Origin: Peromyscus leucopus
Taxonomy: Eukaryota > Chordata > Mammalia > Rodentia > Cricetidae
Assembly (NCBI RefSeq): GCF_004664715.2
Contig: NC_051072.1
Coordinates: 42,205,642-42,269,641 of the forward strand
DNA: 64,000 nt
Direction of reading: 5' to 3'
Under the pieces are notes generated by a model. The model was not told where the DNA came from, did not search any database, and was given only the letters and a program-made list of their open reading frames with translations. The position numbers were made by a program, and so were the translations under genes. Below, piece after piece: positions 12,161-22,255 of this stretch. The stretch's first letter is position 1, and each line of letters opens with the position of its first letter.

Positions 12161-12545
12161 ATATGGAATTTCATCCAGCTATAAAGAAAAAGGAAATTTG
12201 AAATTTACAGGGAAATGGATGGATCTGAAATGTATTATTCTTGGTAACCCAGACCCAGGAAGAAAAATACCATATTTTCTCTCCTACACTAGCTGTTAAT
12301 TTTTGTGTGTGTGAGTGTGGGTGTGAGTATAGGTCAGGAATAGGCAGGGGACCACAAAAGTAGACAAGGTGCCTTCAAGGAAGGGGCAGGTAATATAATA
12401 CATGTGACACATAAGTAGAAAGGGAACTACAGGGGGTAGAAAGGCACACATTTGGGGAGTGGGGCAGGGAGATCAAGTGAAGCAGAGTTTTTTATAAAAA
12501 TATAATAATGCACCCAATTACTTTGTATGTTAATTAAAAAACAAA
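12161..12545 (+). mobile_element. L1 3' end fragment, sense, old
   Basis: 'atttcatccagctataaaga', 'aatggatggatctgaaatgt' and 'ggtaacccagacccaggaag' match the last part of L1 ORF2 and the start of the 3' UTR. The segment then runs to an A-rich end near 12545. The reading frame is broken. Confidence 0.7.
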
Positions 12546-12620
12546 AATAAGAAATAGCAAGTTATTCAGAAAAAAATGTGTCTTGAAAATTTCTGCTTGA
12601 TTGATAATAAATTACATTCA

Positions 12621-12975
12621 GTCATATTAGTTTTCTGGCTGGGTGGCTTAAACAACAGAAATGTGTTCTCTTACAGCCTGGAAACAGAAAGTTGAAGTTC
12701 AAGGTGGCAGCAGGCTAGATGTCTTCTGAGGCCTCTTTCCTCGGCTGGCAGATAAGAAGGTCCTTGCCAGGCCTTCACAGGTGGGTCCTTCACATGTTCA
12801 CATTTTCTCTTGTATAAGATCAATAGACAGGTTGAATTATAGTTCCCTGATGGCTTTGTTTTAATTTATTACTCATTTAAAGGCTCTATCTACAAATATA
12901 GTCATATTCTGAAGCATTATGGGTAGGGATTTACCATGTGAATTCTAAAAGGGTAGAGATAAAGCTGCAATACAA
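12621..12975 (-). mobile_element. MaLR LTR (MST/MLT-like), antisense
   Basis: 'ttctggctgggtggcttaaa' with 'acaacagaaatgtgttctct', then 'gtcatattctgaagcattat' and 'ggatttaccatgtgaattct' is the reverse-oriented pattern of old mammalian MaLR LTRs, whose sense end reads like 'aaataaatttctgttgttta'. It is degraded, with no target duplication found. Confidence 0.6.
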
Positions 12976-13096
12976 TTTTATCCAAGCATTATGGCAAGTT
13001 GTATTTTTAAAAAGTGAAAAGAAACAAGCTAATGTATGGCCTTGGACTGTATCAGTTAGAACTCAGTATTTTATTTGATGAAAAATTATTTTTGAA

Positions 13097-13240
13097 GATG
13101 GGCATGGTGGCACATGCCTTTAATCCCAGCACCTGGGAGGCAGAAACAGGTGGATCTCTGAGTTCAAGGCCAGCCTGGTCTACAGAGCAAGTTCTAGGAT
13201 AGCCAGGGCTACACAGGGAAACATTGTCTCAAAAAACCAA
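13097..13240 (+). mobile_element. B1 SINE, sense
   Basis: GATGGGCATGGTGGCACATG followed by 'taatcccagcacctgggagg', 'gttcaaggccagcctggtct' and 'gccagggctacacagggaaa' is a standard B1 with a short A tail. It lacks the GCAAAG-type segment. Confidence 0.93.
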
Positions 13241-13313
13241 ATATGTGTTTCTCACTTCATTTTATAATTCAAAAATTAAGTGGTTTGGTTCAGTGTCCAA
13301 ATACAGAGACAAT

Positions 13314-13314
<1 letters not shown>

Positions 13315-13357
<43 letters not shown>
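13315..13357 (+). repeat. Homopolymer T run (43 nt)
   Basis: An uninterrupted run of T. A plus-strand SINE follows instead of a minus-strand retroposon, so the run is not the tail of a recognisable neighbour. Confidence 0.95.
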
Positions 13358-13365
13358 CAAAGACC

Positions 13366-13549
13366 GGGGAGGGCCTGGTGAGGCCACTAGTGGATAAAGG
13401 TACCTCCTGCCAAATTTGACAACCTACCCAAGTTCAGTCCCTGCAAGCAATGTGATTGAAGAAGAAAACTGACTCCACTAAATGGTCCCCTGAGGTTCAC
13501 ATATGTACTCATCATCTCCTTAAACAAACAAACAAACAAACAAATAAAT
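13366..13549 (+). mobile_element. B2/B3-superfamily SINE, sense
   Basis: 'ggggagggcctggtgaggcc' head, 'gataaaggtacctcctgcca', 'aacctacccaagttcagtcc' and 'tggtcccctgaggttcacat' follow the tRNA-derived B3A-like type, ending in a (CAAA)n-rich tail. Divergence is high. Confidence 0.68.
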
Positions 13550-13759
13550 ATAGTAGAAAGATTGAGAAGTTACTCAGGAGTAACTATAATCAATGGTCTA
13601 GCAAAGAATGAGACCCATTTCTCAAAACAAGTTCTCCACCATTATGAAGGCAAAGGATTATTTCCCAGCAATCCTTTCAACTAAATAATGAGTTGGCTCA
13701 GAGAAGATGCTCTCACTGGAGGATCCTGCCAACTTAAAGGACAGATTTATTAGAGGAGC

Positions 13760-14128
13760 TTGGGTCTGAATATCCCCTAAAGTCCCTGCATTGAAACTTG
13801 ATCCCCAGTGCAAGTGTTGAGAGGTGGAGCCCTGTGAGGTGGTTAGATCCCAAGGATACTCACAATGAATTGAGGCCATTATCTCTGGAGTGGATTAATT
13901 ATTGTGGGGATAGGTTCTTCTGGGAGGGTAAGTCCTACCCCTTCCTTATGTCACGGTACCTCATGCTGTTTCTTACTGAAGAATGATTCAAGACCAAGAT
14001 CCTTACCAGATGCAGGCCCTTCAACCTTGAACTTCTCAAGCTGCAGAATTGTAAGAAATAAATTCATTTTCTTTATAAATTATCTAGTTTCAGATATTGT
14101 GTTATAACGACACAAAATATAGCAAGAT
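13760..14128 (+). mobile_element. MaLR LTR, sense, old
   Basis: It begins TTGGGTCTGAATATCCCC, then 'gtgttgagaggtggagccct', and near the 3' end 'gcagaattgtaagaaataaa' followed by 'ctttataaattatctagttt'. This is the hallmark end of MST/MT-type MaLR LTRs, including an AATAAA polyadenylation signal at about 14057-14062. The two short frames inside are by-products. Confidence 0.68.
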
Positions 14129-15018
14129 GAAGGATCTACATGAAAATATTTGTTATTTGAAATTGGCTTCTTTGAGCTAGGAAAAGAAGAATTATATAAG
14201 TATTCCAGGAACATCTTGATTACTCAAAATTTATTTTGAGATTAAAAATGTAAACATCAAGTAATTAACTTTCTGGTAATATTTCCTGACTTGGTCATTA
14301 ATCAGTATTACTCATTAGTTATTTATATATGTATTTGTGAATATAGGTATTTGTTGCCCTCTGTTTAAAGGATGTTGTAAATGAGGTCCCTTACTTGTTT
14401 GCAAATATACAAAAATATTTAATTTTATTTCCTTAAGAAAGATGTAAGTTTCAACTAAGTAGTTGGATATGTAGTTGATTTTACTATTTGAGTCAAAATA
14501 ATTTTATTTGCCAGGAGTTTTTTTTGCCAGAAAGGCCAGTCATTTCTTCTACACTAGCCTTCCATCTTTGCTCCTACTCAGTCTTCCCATGCCCCTTTGC
14601 TCTGCTCCCTTGTGCCCTAAGGAAGGGTGCAACCATGTGGACATTCTCTTCCTCTTCTTTTAGAGTTTGGATCAAAGACAGACAAAATGGGAGCAGTTAG
14701 ACCGTTATTAGTAGAAATTTGAAACTGGAGTCAGAGATTGTAGGGTTGGAGATCCCAGAGAGATTTACAAAAGCACACTGGGGGGAGGCGAGGAGAGGAA
14801 AGAGGTTTTGAGAGACGGAGGTGTGTGAGTCCTTCCTGCTTCTGATTTCTTAGTTTGTTGTAATCATTTCCTTGAAGTCTGATTTTATTTTCCGTTGTTG
14901 AGATTTATTGGGTATTTTTCCAGGCTTCCAGTAATTCCTCTTATTTGCTTATGGTTACTTGTTCTTTTTGATAGATTTCATGAAGGAGGTGCTAAAGCAG
15001 TAAGTAGTTTTACCAAGG
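14129..15018. other. Unassigned AT-rich sequence
   Basis: No gene or repeat is supported here. A frame of 70 codons (14488-14700) shows no pattern. Confidence 0.45.
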
Positions 15019-15022
15019 TGGT

Positions 15023-15067
<45 letters not shown>
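15019..15067 (+). repeat. (GT)n microsatellite
   Basis: GT tract of about 24 units with one interruption near its start. Confidence 0.96.
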
Positions 15068-15068
<1 letters not shown>

Positions 15069-15224
15069 TTTCCAATACTGTATGTTTTTGTTGAGCAACC
15101 ATTTTAGGATATTGAGATGGTATGTGAACCACTACTAGCAATGAAAGAAAAAAACGCATGACCAACTATTAGATATCACCCTCTACATGTTAGGTGTCAT
15201 GATCATATTTAAAATGCATATCTT

Positions 15225-15320
15225 TCTTTTTCACAAAACCTTAGAAGGCAGGAACTGTGATACTTATATTTTGCAGATGTGGAGATGGAGATTCAGAGGG
15301 GAAAGGAAGGATTCTGGAAC
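15225..15320 (-). repeat. MIR fragment
   Basis: 'gaaggcaggaactgtgatac' and 'ttttgcagatgtggagatgg' followed by 'agattcagaggggaaagg' match the antisense core of the mammalian-wide MIR SINE (pattern ttttacagatgaggaaactg). Only about 95 bp is recognisable. Confidence 0.55.
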
Positions 15321-15580
15321 ATTCATATCCTTGAGCTATTGAACACATCTTGGAACTATCTACTTATAGATGTCAAGAAAATGATTACTTTTTTTTTTCA
15401 AATTTATGCCAGTGTTAGGTTTTAAATACTTTGAGTTATATGTATTTTCATACATACCATTCCTAGAAAATAATAATGGGCCCAATGTGGCTAAAGTGGA
15501 ATGCTGATAGATGAGATGAAAATAATAAGATAAAAAAATGTGAAAGATTCTAGAAGCTCTATTTAGCACATCAAAACCTT

Positions 15581-15713
15581 TCTTGTTTGTTTTTTGAGAC
15601 TAGGTTGGCTTGAAATTCACTATGTAGCCAAGACCAGCCTGAAACTCATGGCAATTCTCCTGTGACTGTTTTCTAGGTGCTAGAATTATAGGTGTGAACT
15701 TCCATTCCCAGCT
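15581..15713 (-). mobile_element. Old B1-like (7SL-derived) SINE, antisense
   Basis: On the minus strand it starts near 15713 with GAGCTGGGAATGGAAGTTCA and shows the 'gtttcaggctggtcttggct' and 'acatagtgaatttcaagcca' blocks. The layout and divergence suggest a pro-B1 or B1F-type relic. Confidence 0.65.
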
Positions 15714-16065
15714 CAAATTTAGGACTTTGACCATAAGTAACTGATGCATATTACCCAGTAGGAAAGTGATAGAATGGTAGACCTGGAGACGCCAGCTTAC
15801 TGGTGACCAGCTTTAGTATAAAGAAACTAGAACATGTTTGTAGACAAAGTTGTAGGAAGTGACAAAAACAGACACTGAAGATGCAGGAGAGCCAGCGTTG
15901 ATTAATAGAGTATGTTTTAAGTGGTTCATTGGGAGAGTGAAATGAGGCTAGCAGATAGCATGGCTATTGGGAATAGGATGGAGGGAATAAAGGGTAGCAG
16001 GTTTAATAATTTCCAGGTTGAGATAAATATATGCTATCTCAGATTGGTTGAAATTGTTGGCCTGT
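15714..16065. other. Unassigned sequence
   Basis: No feature was recognised in this stretch. Confidence 0.45.
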
Positions 16066-16153
16066 TTCCTGCTACTATAACAGGATATCACAGATGTAGT
16101 TAGTTTTAAACCATAGAAGTTTATTTGTTTCATGAACTTAGAAACTGGGATAT

Positions 16154-16291
16154 CCAAGTCTGGGGGAGAGCATCTGGGATGTCCAAGTCTGGGGGAGAGC
16201 ATCTGGATGTCCAAGTCTGGGGGAAGAGCATCTGGACTGTCCAAGTCTGGGGGAGCATCTGGGTGTCTAAGTCTGGAGGAAGAGGATCTGG
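16154..16291 (+). repeat. Minisatellite, unit 26-30 bp, about 5 copies
   Basis: Units start CCAAGTCTGGGGGAGAGCAT and lie at 16154-16182 (29 bp), 16183-16210 (28), 16211-16240 (30), 16241-16266 (26) and 16267-16291 (degenerate, starts CTAAG). Variation is mainly by 1-3-bp indels. Open frames on both strands across it are products of the repeat. Confidence 0.95.
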
Positions 16292-16352
16292 TGAGGACCC
16301 TCTTGCTGTGTCGTAACATGGTCAAAGATATCACATATCAAGAGAAAGGATA

Positions 16353-16497
16353 GCCAGGCAGTGGTGGTGCACGCCTTTAATCCCAGCACTCGGGAGGCAG
16401 GGCCAGGTGGATCTCTGTGAGTTCGAGGCCACCCTGGGCTACCAAGTGAGTTCCAGGAAATGTGCAAAGCTACACAGAGAAACCCTGTCTCAAAACC

Positions 16498-16541
<44 letters not shown>
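16353..16541 (+). mobile_element. B1 SINE, sense, with (GA)n tail
   Basis: It opens GCCAGGCAGTGGTGGTGCAC and has the GGAAATGTGCAAAGCTACAC right segment shared with the B1 copies at 33.4 and 34.2 kb. The tail has become a (GA)n tract (16500-16541). A likely target duplication AGAGAAAGGA lies at 16341-16350 and 16537-16546, though the right copy merges with the GA tract. It is inserted inside an antisense MaLR LTR. Confidence 0.92.
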
Positions 16542-16548
<7 letters not shown>

Positions 16549-16663
16549 GAGTGCCAATTCCTTCATGGTAACCAGTCCACTCCTACAATAAAAACATTTA
16601 TCTGTTTGTGAGGGTGACAATGAATGACTAATCACTCTTTACATCTTCCATTTCCCATAGATT

Positions 16664-17312
16664 GGTCATTATCGTACCTCATAGGAGAAGCTTCTTTGTG
16701 CAGTGGATGGTATTTAATCCAGAAACTCAAAGTGCAGGCAGTAAGCGTTAGTGGAGTGTTCAACTACAAATGGGACATCAATATCACACCCCCTCCACAG
16801 GCTTCAGGTGCCATTGCTGAAGAGAGGGCATAGAAAGATTGTTAAGGGTTAGAGGCCAGAGAACACTGGAGTAGGACAGTGTCTTCTAGACATGACAGTG
16901 CTTAAGAGCTCATAGCAACAGTAGTAGCCTGTGCAAGACTTGCACAAGATCAAGCCAGATCCTAGCATGCAGTAGGAAGGGGTTCATCACACTCTACTCC
17001 TAAGAAAATATTGGTAGCTGATGACTTTTGGGGAGAAGAGTTAGTTTTCTTTAAGGGTGTGTTCATTGGTAGGTTTACCATGCACCAGTGAATGGCTCTA
17101 CACTCAAGGATCTATGAAGCAGGCAGTCTGATTATTTATACTTTGCAGATATGGAAGTGGAGGTTTATTTTAAAAAGACATAAAGTTGGAGGGCAGTCAG
17201 GGAGGTGTAGCAATGGATTTAGGAGGAGTTGAGGGTGAGGAGTGAAAGTTAAATATGATCAAAATTCATTATCTAATGTTCTCAAAAATTAATAAAAAAT
17301 AATGAGAAAAGA
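16664..17312 (+). mobile_element. L1 3' UTR fragment (Lx-like), sense
   Basis: Landmarks in order are 'gagaagcttctttgtgcagt', 'aaatgggacatcaatatcac' with 'accccctccacaggcttcag', 'agtgtcttctagacatgaca', 'cttgcacaagatcaagccag', 'gtaggtttaccatgcaccag' and the AT-rich end with AATAAAAAATAA near 17291-17302. It has the same 3' UTR type as 3641-4606. Confidence 0.7.
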
Positions 17313-17640
17313 AACCCCACCTTTCAGTATTGTTGGAGCAGGGATTAAGTTGATAGCTAATGAGTTCTGGGTGACAAATGGAAACCAGAGTCATGTGTCT
17401 TAGAACATGTAGGCGAATGAGCTAACTCTAGAGTATAAGAAAGAATGGACTTGATAACTTCACGAGTTTAAATTACTTGACTTCCCACTGTATTTAGTCC
17501 TAATCTCTGTTTGTTGTTATGGCAGCCATCCTTCAAGGTGGTGCCTAAAGATTTCTACTACCTGGTATGTGTGTTATATCATTCCACGTAGGGTTTTTAC
17601 TACTTGACATATGTGTTGTATCCTTCCACATAGAATCAGG
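17313..17640. other. Unassigned sequence with a 42-bp tandem duplication
   Basis: Two diverged copies of a segment beginning TACTACCTGG / TACTACTTGA lie 42 bp apart (about 17556-17597 and 17598-17639), including 'ttccacgtaggg' versus 'ttccacatagaa'. No gene or repeat family was recognised. Confidence 0.5.
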
Positions 17641-18030
17641 GTTGGGCTGTGTAGCAAGTATAATTTGGTAGAGGTGACAGAGTGAATTCTGAGACTGGGT
17701 CATAAAGTGACTCGCAGTGTCTGTGTTATTCTTTGAGAGTGCTCATTATTGAAGAAGCCAGCCATCATCTTTTTAGGATGCATAGGCATTCATGTGGAAG
17801 CTTACATATATAAAAGGGACCTTTCCTCACGGCCAGAACCAACTTTTAGCCATGGGAGTTGTCCCTTTGGAAGAGGAGCCTCCATTCCCAGGCAAGCTTT
17901 CCAGTGTTAACAGTCCTGTCAAACAAATGTCTGAGTGCAGCATCATGAAGAACCCTGAGTCTGAAAGTGTCTAGTCAAGCTGGTATTGAATTTCTGAGCC
18001 TTAGAAACTCTGAGTACCACATGTATTTTA
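17641..18030 (+). mobile_element. MLT1-like LTR, sense, very old
   Basis: 'gagactgggtcataaagtga', 'gaagaagccagccatcatct', 'aagaggagcctccattccca' with 'ggcaagctttccag', 'catgaagaaccctgagtctg' and 'tgagccttagaaactctgag' follow in the same order as an old mammalian MLT1-type LTR. The 60-codon frame at 17792-17974 and the TATATAAAAGGG at 17805-17816 lie within it. Confidence 0.6.
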
Positions 18031-18091
18031 TGGTGGGGCATTTATTAAATGTTCATAGCTATAGTCTTGATTTGAAAGTCTTTGTGGGTGG

Positions 18092-18170
18092 AGTCAACAA
18101 GATGGCTCAGGGTATCTGAGCTGCCTTCAAACCTGACTATCTGAGTTTGATCTTGAGTGAGTAATTAAAA
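18092..18170 (+). mobile_element. B2/B3-type SINE head fragment, sense
   Basis: 'gtcaacaagatggctcaggg', 'ctgccttcaaacctgactat' and 'ctgagtttgatcttgag' match the tRNA-related head of B2/B3-type SINEs. The 3' part is missing. Confidence 0.6.
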
Positions 18171-18479
18171 AGATCTGTGACTGGGAAGGAATGATTATAA
18201 TATCAATGAATTGGTAAGCAAAAGGGAATCTATATTTTTCCTAGTTAAAATCCTTTGTTTGATTTTGGAAAAACCTTATTACAAACAAATCTCTGATACC
18301 AGAACAAGGGAAAAAGGAGTCAACAGTATCTGATGAACAATAGATTTAAAGATAACTGGACTTTACATGCGGAACCACAGGAGAAACACAAAGAGGAACA
18401 ACACCCGTTTGAATGATAACCATTTGAAGCGTATAAAGCAAAAGCATGATGAAGCAAATTAAAAGGCAAACTTGGGGAA

Positions 18480-18645
18480 GCTGGTGGCATGGTGTGGTTG
18501 TTCTTGTCTGTAATTCCAGCACTTGCACATGGAGGGAGGTAGATCATGAATTTAACAGAGTCCAAGATCATCGTTAGTCACATTGTGAGTTCCAGCATTG
18601 GCAACAAGTGACCTTATCACAAAATGAACTAATGAATGAACAAAA
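18480..18645 (+). mobile_element. Degraded B1/B4-like SINE, sense
   Basis: 'gctggtggcatggtgtggtt', 'ctgtaattccagcacttgca', 'aggtagatcatgaatttaac' and 'cattgtgagttccagcattg' follow a 7SL-derived SINE at high divergence, ending in an A-rich tail. Confidence 0.62.
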
Positions 18646-18990
18646 CTAGGAGAAATATTTGTAGCACATAAAGTAGATATTGACTGTTCTTATATTGAGA
18701 CTTTGGAAAGCACAAAGAGATAATCTGAAGAAAACTTTAGTGTCACAAAAAGTAAAAGTATAACATTTTTGATCAATATCTATCTATAAGACATTATCTT
18801 AAAATGATTCCAACAATTTAATTATGTTAGGGTAAGGTACTTGAGTAAATTCGGTAGTGTAATGAGATATTGATATTTAGATTGTTCTCTATTGAATTTA
18901 TATTTGTTTAGTAAATGATTGGAATTCTTAGTTTGATTTTTAAAATTAAAAAACAGTCATATGATGCCTTTGATTATGGTTTCCTCAAGC
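18646..18990. other. Unassigned AT-rich sequence
   Basis: It is strongly AT-rich with no recognised repeat. Confidence 0.45.
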
Positions 18991-19915
18991 CAGTTATTTC
19001 CCCCCTTCCATGTTAGCATGTCTAGTGGTGTGCTTTCTCAGGGCTTGTTTAGGCCGCCATGTTTTTGAAGCATCATAGTGAAGCTTCCCTGCCATTTGTA
19101 GGAGACACAATCTCAGCAGATTTCCAGGTCCTCTGACTCTTACAATCTCTCTCCCTCTTTTGCGTTGTTCACTGTGCCTTAGGAGTTATGTTTTAGATGC
19201 ATCCACTGGGGCCGGTTACGCCATGATCAGCTGTTTTCTGCATTTTGACCAATTGTGGTTTTCTATAATGCTCTGTCTGTTGAAGGAGAAGTTTCTTGAT
19301 GAGGGGGGTGGAAGCTGCACTTATCTGTGAGCATATGGACACATATTTAGAGTGCACTTAGAAATTATACTGCTTTATTAAAGTAATGGCAACAGGCTCT
19401 CCTTTAAGATCCATGACTCCACTCGCCCTTGGTAGTTGGCTAGGTTTCCAATACCAGGTGGATTTCCTTTCAGTTAACAGGCCTTAACAATTAGACAGTT
19501 GTTGGTTACTGCCAAAGTATAAATACCACTGTTGCACCTTTTGGGATCTCTTGCCATGGTGGTCATTGTTCATAGGCATCATAGCTGATTAGGACTGATT
19601 TTCCCCCACCTTTGGAAGACTGCACAGCACCTTCTGATATCATGAAAGCTAGTCCTTAGGGAGGAGGCTTCCAGGCCAGGTCCAGCTCAGCTCCTCTGAG
19701 TCTTGTGTCCAAAGTACTCAGTGTTTTCAGCAACAGGGATTTACTATCAACCTCTCCGAGACAACTATATGTTGTTTTGGGAGTCTCTTGGACTCCCTTG
19801 ACCAACAATTTCAAAGGGAAGTTCTCATTCCTGGTACTAGGGTTTTTATCAAATAGTCTATGGCTCTAGGTCGGAGCACTGTTAGCTTAAGTGACTTACC
19901 TTCATTTAATACTTA
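18991..19915 (-). mobile_element. L1 3' UTR fragment (Lx-like), antisense
   Basis: The blocks 'agggcttgtttaggccgcca', 'gtgaagcttccctgccattt', 'tggctaggtttccaatacca', 'gggaggaggcttccaggcca' and 'ttgaccaacaatttcaaagg' occur in the same order in the antisense L1 3' UTRs at 37565-37990 and 48541-49770. The terminal tail is missing on the left, so this copy is an internal 3' UTR piece. Confidence 0.7.
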
Positions 19916-20719
19916 CAGGTATTGTATGTAATTTTAAGGAAATAAATAGCATGATTCCTTACAGCAATTTAAGGCAACTCTCCTATCAGACACTGTTCCA
20001 ACACAGCTACAAATACTCAAGGTACTGTACCTGCTGCCTGTTGTCATCACAGTGAAGTAGAATGTTCCCATGAGGGCTCTGTTGGGATTTCGGAGGAGAT
20101 AGCCAACAAACTTCTCCTGACTTTGTTTAAATCTCTGCCTCCAGAGGTTACCCACACACACACAAAAATCTGCCTGTCTTTTGTGAATGTCAAGACCCTA
20201 AGGGGGCATAATTGTTAATTAGGGGGTTTCCATGGCTCTTCAGAGAGACTGGTATGCCACGTGGACGTCTGAAATGAATCCTGGATGAATAATGACAAGT
20301 TCCACACTGAGGCTGAGTCATCAGTGAGTAATGTCCCACAGTAACCGAAACCCGAGAAAGTGTTATGGTAATGTGCTCCGTTGCACCCTCTGGCTCTAAT
20401 TTCTTGTTGTGTGTAGATGTGGGCCACATCAGAACAGTGTTTGAAAATACACTTTCAAGATTTGTGGTCCTTTGAAACAAAAATGAATTTTCTTTGCGGC
20501 AGCCATTTCCTTATTATAATGACAGCTCAATCTTGGAAGGCATCATTTGAAGATGGGAATTGGGCACAGTGAAGAAGGAATCTGACACTTCTGAGAAGTA
20601 CCCCAGGAGTCTGGATGACACTTCTTCTATCTGCAGGAGGCCTGTGGGGCTTGGACTTTGGTGCCTCTGAGGATGTGATCTGTCACATTCCCTCAGGGCT
20701 GATGTGTGTCATCCACAGC

Positions 20720-20725
<6 letters not shown>
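19916..20725. other. Unique sequence, possible regulatory block at 20190-20480
   Basis: No repeat was recognised. The part at 20190-20480 has several CpGs for this AT-rich context, an exact AP-1-type TGAGTCA at 20314-20320 and nearby TGAGTAAT and GAATAATGACA motifs. Overlapping short antisense frames have no domain. The segment 20480-20725 ends directly on a 38-nt A run. Confidence 0.35.

Positions 20726-20763
<38 letters not shown>
20726..20763 (+). repeat. Poly-A run (38 nt)
   Basis: A nearly pure A run directly after 'ccacagcatttgt'. It could be the tail of an unrecognised sense retrocopy, since no SINE or L1 body lies upstream. Confidence 0.95.
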
Positions 20764-20765
<2 letters not shown>

Positions 20766-21300
20766 CAAAAAATAGCCAGCTGGGAAAGACTCCTTATGAA
20801 ATGTCATATTGTTAATGTTTATCATTAATAAGAGAAATAGATCTGAGAATGCAGAACAGGGAGTGTTAACTCCTGGGTTTTCCCCCAAGGTTTCAGAATG
20901 GTGTAAGCATCTTCCAGGACCTCAGATCCTGGCTGGTGGTGCTGATGCAAGAGAAGGAAGAGTACAAAAGCAGTGGAGGAAGACATGGAGAAAGACATCC
21001 TTCTGAAGCTCGGGATGAAGACATGAATAGACACTGGACACCTTGACCACATTTGCATGGAGATGCTTAGCACTTCACTTCCCCTGTGCAAACTATCATT
21101 GTGAGGAGGAATCAGTGATGGAAAAGGCATTTCCCTCCCTCCTGTAGAATGTTGTGGGCTGTGGAGAGGGCAGAACCAGCAGAGTGAAGGTTTTTTTAAA
21201 TTTTTTTATTTTTTAAAGACTATATGATGTTATCTTTAGAGAGCTGTCTATTTAGTTTTCTGTCTATCTATCTCTATTTATTTCTTCTCCTTATTTCCTT
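20764..21300. other. Unassigned sequence
   Basis: Short overlapping frames on both strands at 20809-21130 show no recognisable domain. Around 21195-21290 the DNA is T-rich, with a short TCTA-type simple repeat near 21260-21275. Confidence 0.4.
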
Positions 21301-21570
21301 TAACACAAACTATAATTTGTACCTTACCTAGCTTTCATGGCACTGCAATGTGCTGTGTAGGCTCCTGGGGGTAAAATGTCAATAGTGTCACCCAGCTGTG
21401 AGCCCTATGAACAATGATGGACCTCAAAGAAATGGGAATCTCATGTTTGGGAGATGGAAAAGGCACCAGCCAGAGGGGGATCCTATCTCCTAGGAAGAGA
21501 TTTCAAGCAGTTGTAATAACTTGTCAGACTGCCTTACAGGGTGAGACTGAAACCCAGCTAAAGATGGGTC
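21301..21570 (+). mobile_element. L1 3' UTR fragment, sense, old
   Basis: 'tgctgtgtaggctcctgggg', 'gtcacccagctgtgagccct' and 'atgaacaatgatggacctca' match the same 3' UTR stretch seen at 3670-3760. The 3' continuation is not recognisable. Confidence 0.5.
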
Positions 21571-21741
21571 AGTGGTGGGAGTGACCACACCTTGACCATA
21601 ACTGCTTAGATGTGCATATCTTTGGCCCTCTTTTTCAATTTTGATCTCATTTCAAGACCCCAGAGATGGACTTGAGGGGTTTGCTGGCCCTTTTTGTCCC
21701 ACTTTCCATTACGTCCACATTGAGTAAATCTCCTTTTTCAA

Positions 21742-21800
21742 GCTGGGTGGCAGTGGTACATGCCTTTAATCCCAGAGTCAGGTGGATCTCTGTGGTTGAG
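21742..21800 (+). mobile_element. B1 5' fragment, sense
   Basis: GCTGGGTGGCAGTGGTACAT, 'gcctttaatcccagagtcag' and 'gtggatctctgtggttgag' are the first 60 bp of a B1 with a 15-bp internal gap. The rest is missing. Confidence 0.8.
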
Positions 21801-22255
21801 GTGTTTTCTTTCATGGCATTCAGGTAGAATCCAGGACAGAAAGTCATGATAAATAGACTGTTATTCTAGATCCATCCCAATAAACCAAACCAAGACTTAA
21901 ATATTTGTTTTCTTCCAGGGTCATTTAACCATGCAAGTTATGCTTTTAATATGTGAGCCTGAGCTTAACAAAATCCCGAAGGGCCCCTAAGAATCAAAGG
22001 AAAATTTACAATGTGTCAGAGAGTTTGTTAGTGCGATGTCATCCTATTCTGATTCACTGGCTATTAGTCATGACTGAATACGGAGATGAATATATGAATG
22101 GAAACCTTCTCAAACTTTCTGGACCTTATGAAAATTGGACATGAATAGACTCCAAAATGAGGAGTTTCATGCTTCAAATGGCTGTGCCTCTTTATGGACA
22201 ATTTTGGGAAGGAGGCAGAGGTACAAGATGAAGGAAGGTTGTCCTCATCACCATT
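21801..22255. other. Unassigned sequence
   Basis: Short frames at 21953-22144 (sense) and 22064-22276 (antisense) have no recognisable domain, and no repeat was named. Confidence 0.45.

Larger units (their letters stand above)
16066..16650 (-). mobile_element. MaLR LTR, antisense, interrupted by a B1 and carrying a minisatellite
   Basis: The left part ('aaaccatagaagtttatttg', 'catgaacttagaaactggga') and the block after the tandem repeat ('ggtgaggaccctcttgctgt', 'cgtaacatggtcaaag') fit an antisense MST/MLT-type LTR. The sequence right of the B1 (16547-16650) continues the same layout. The minisatellite at 16154-16291 sits exactly where the LTR normally has a single 'gaagtccaagatcaag...ggtgtctggtgag' segment. 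Confidence 0.55.

Noticed and set aside
15948..16334. 128-codon antisense frame with repeated Pro-Asp-Leu-Asp peptides
   Set aside because: It is a translation of the 26-30-bp minisatellite; sense frames are open there too.
17792..17974. 60-codon frame preceded by TATATAAAAGGG, looking like a small promoter plus gene
   Set aside because: The whole segment follows an MLT1-like LTR, so both the TATA-like motif and the frame are LTR relics.
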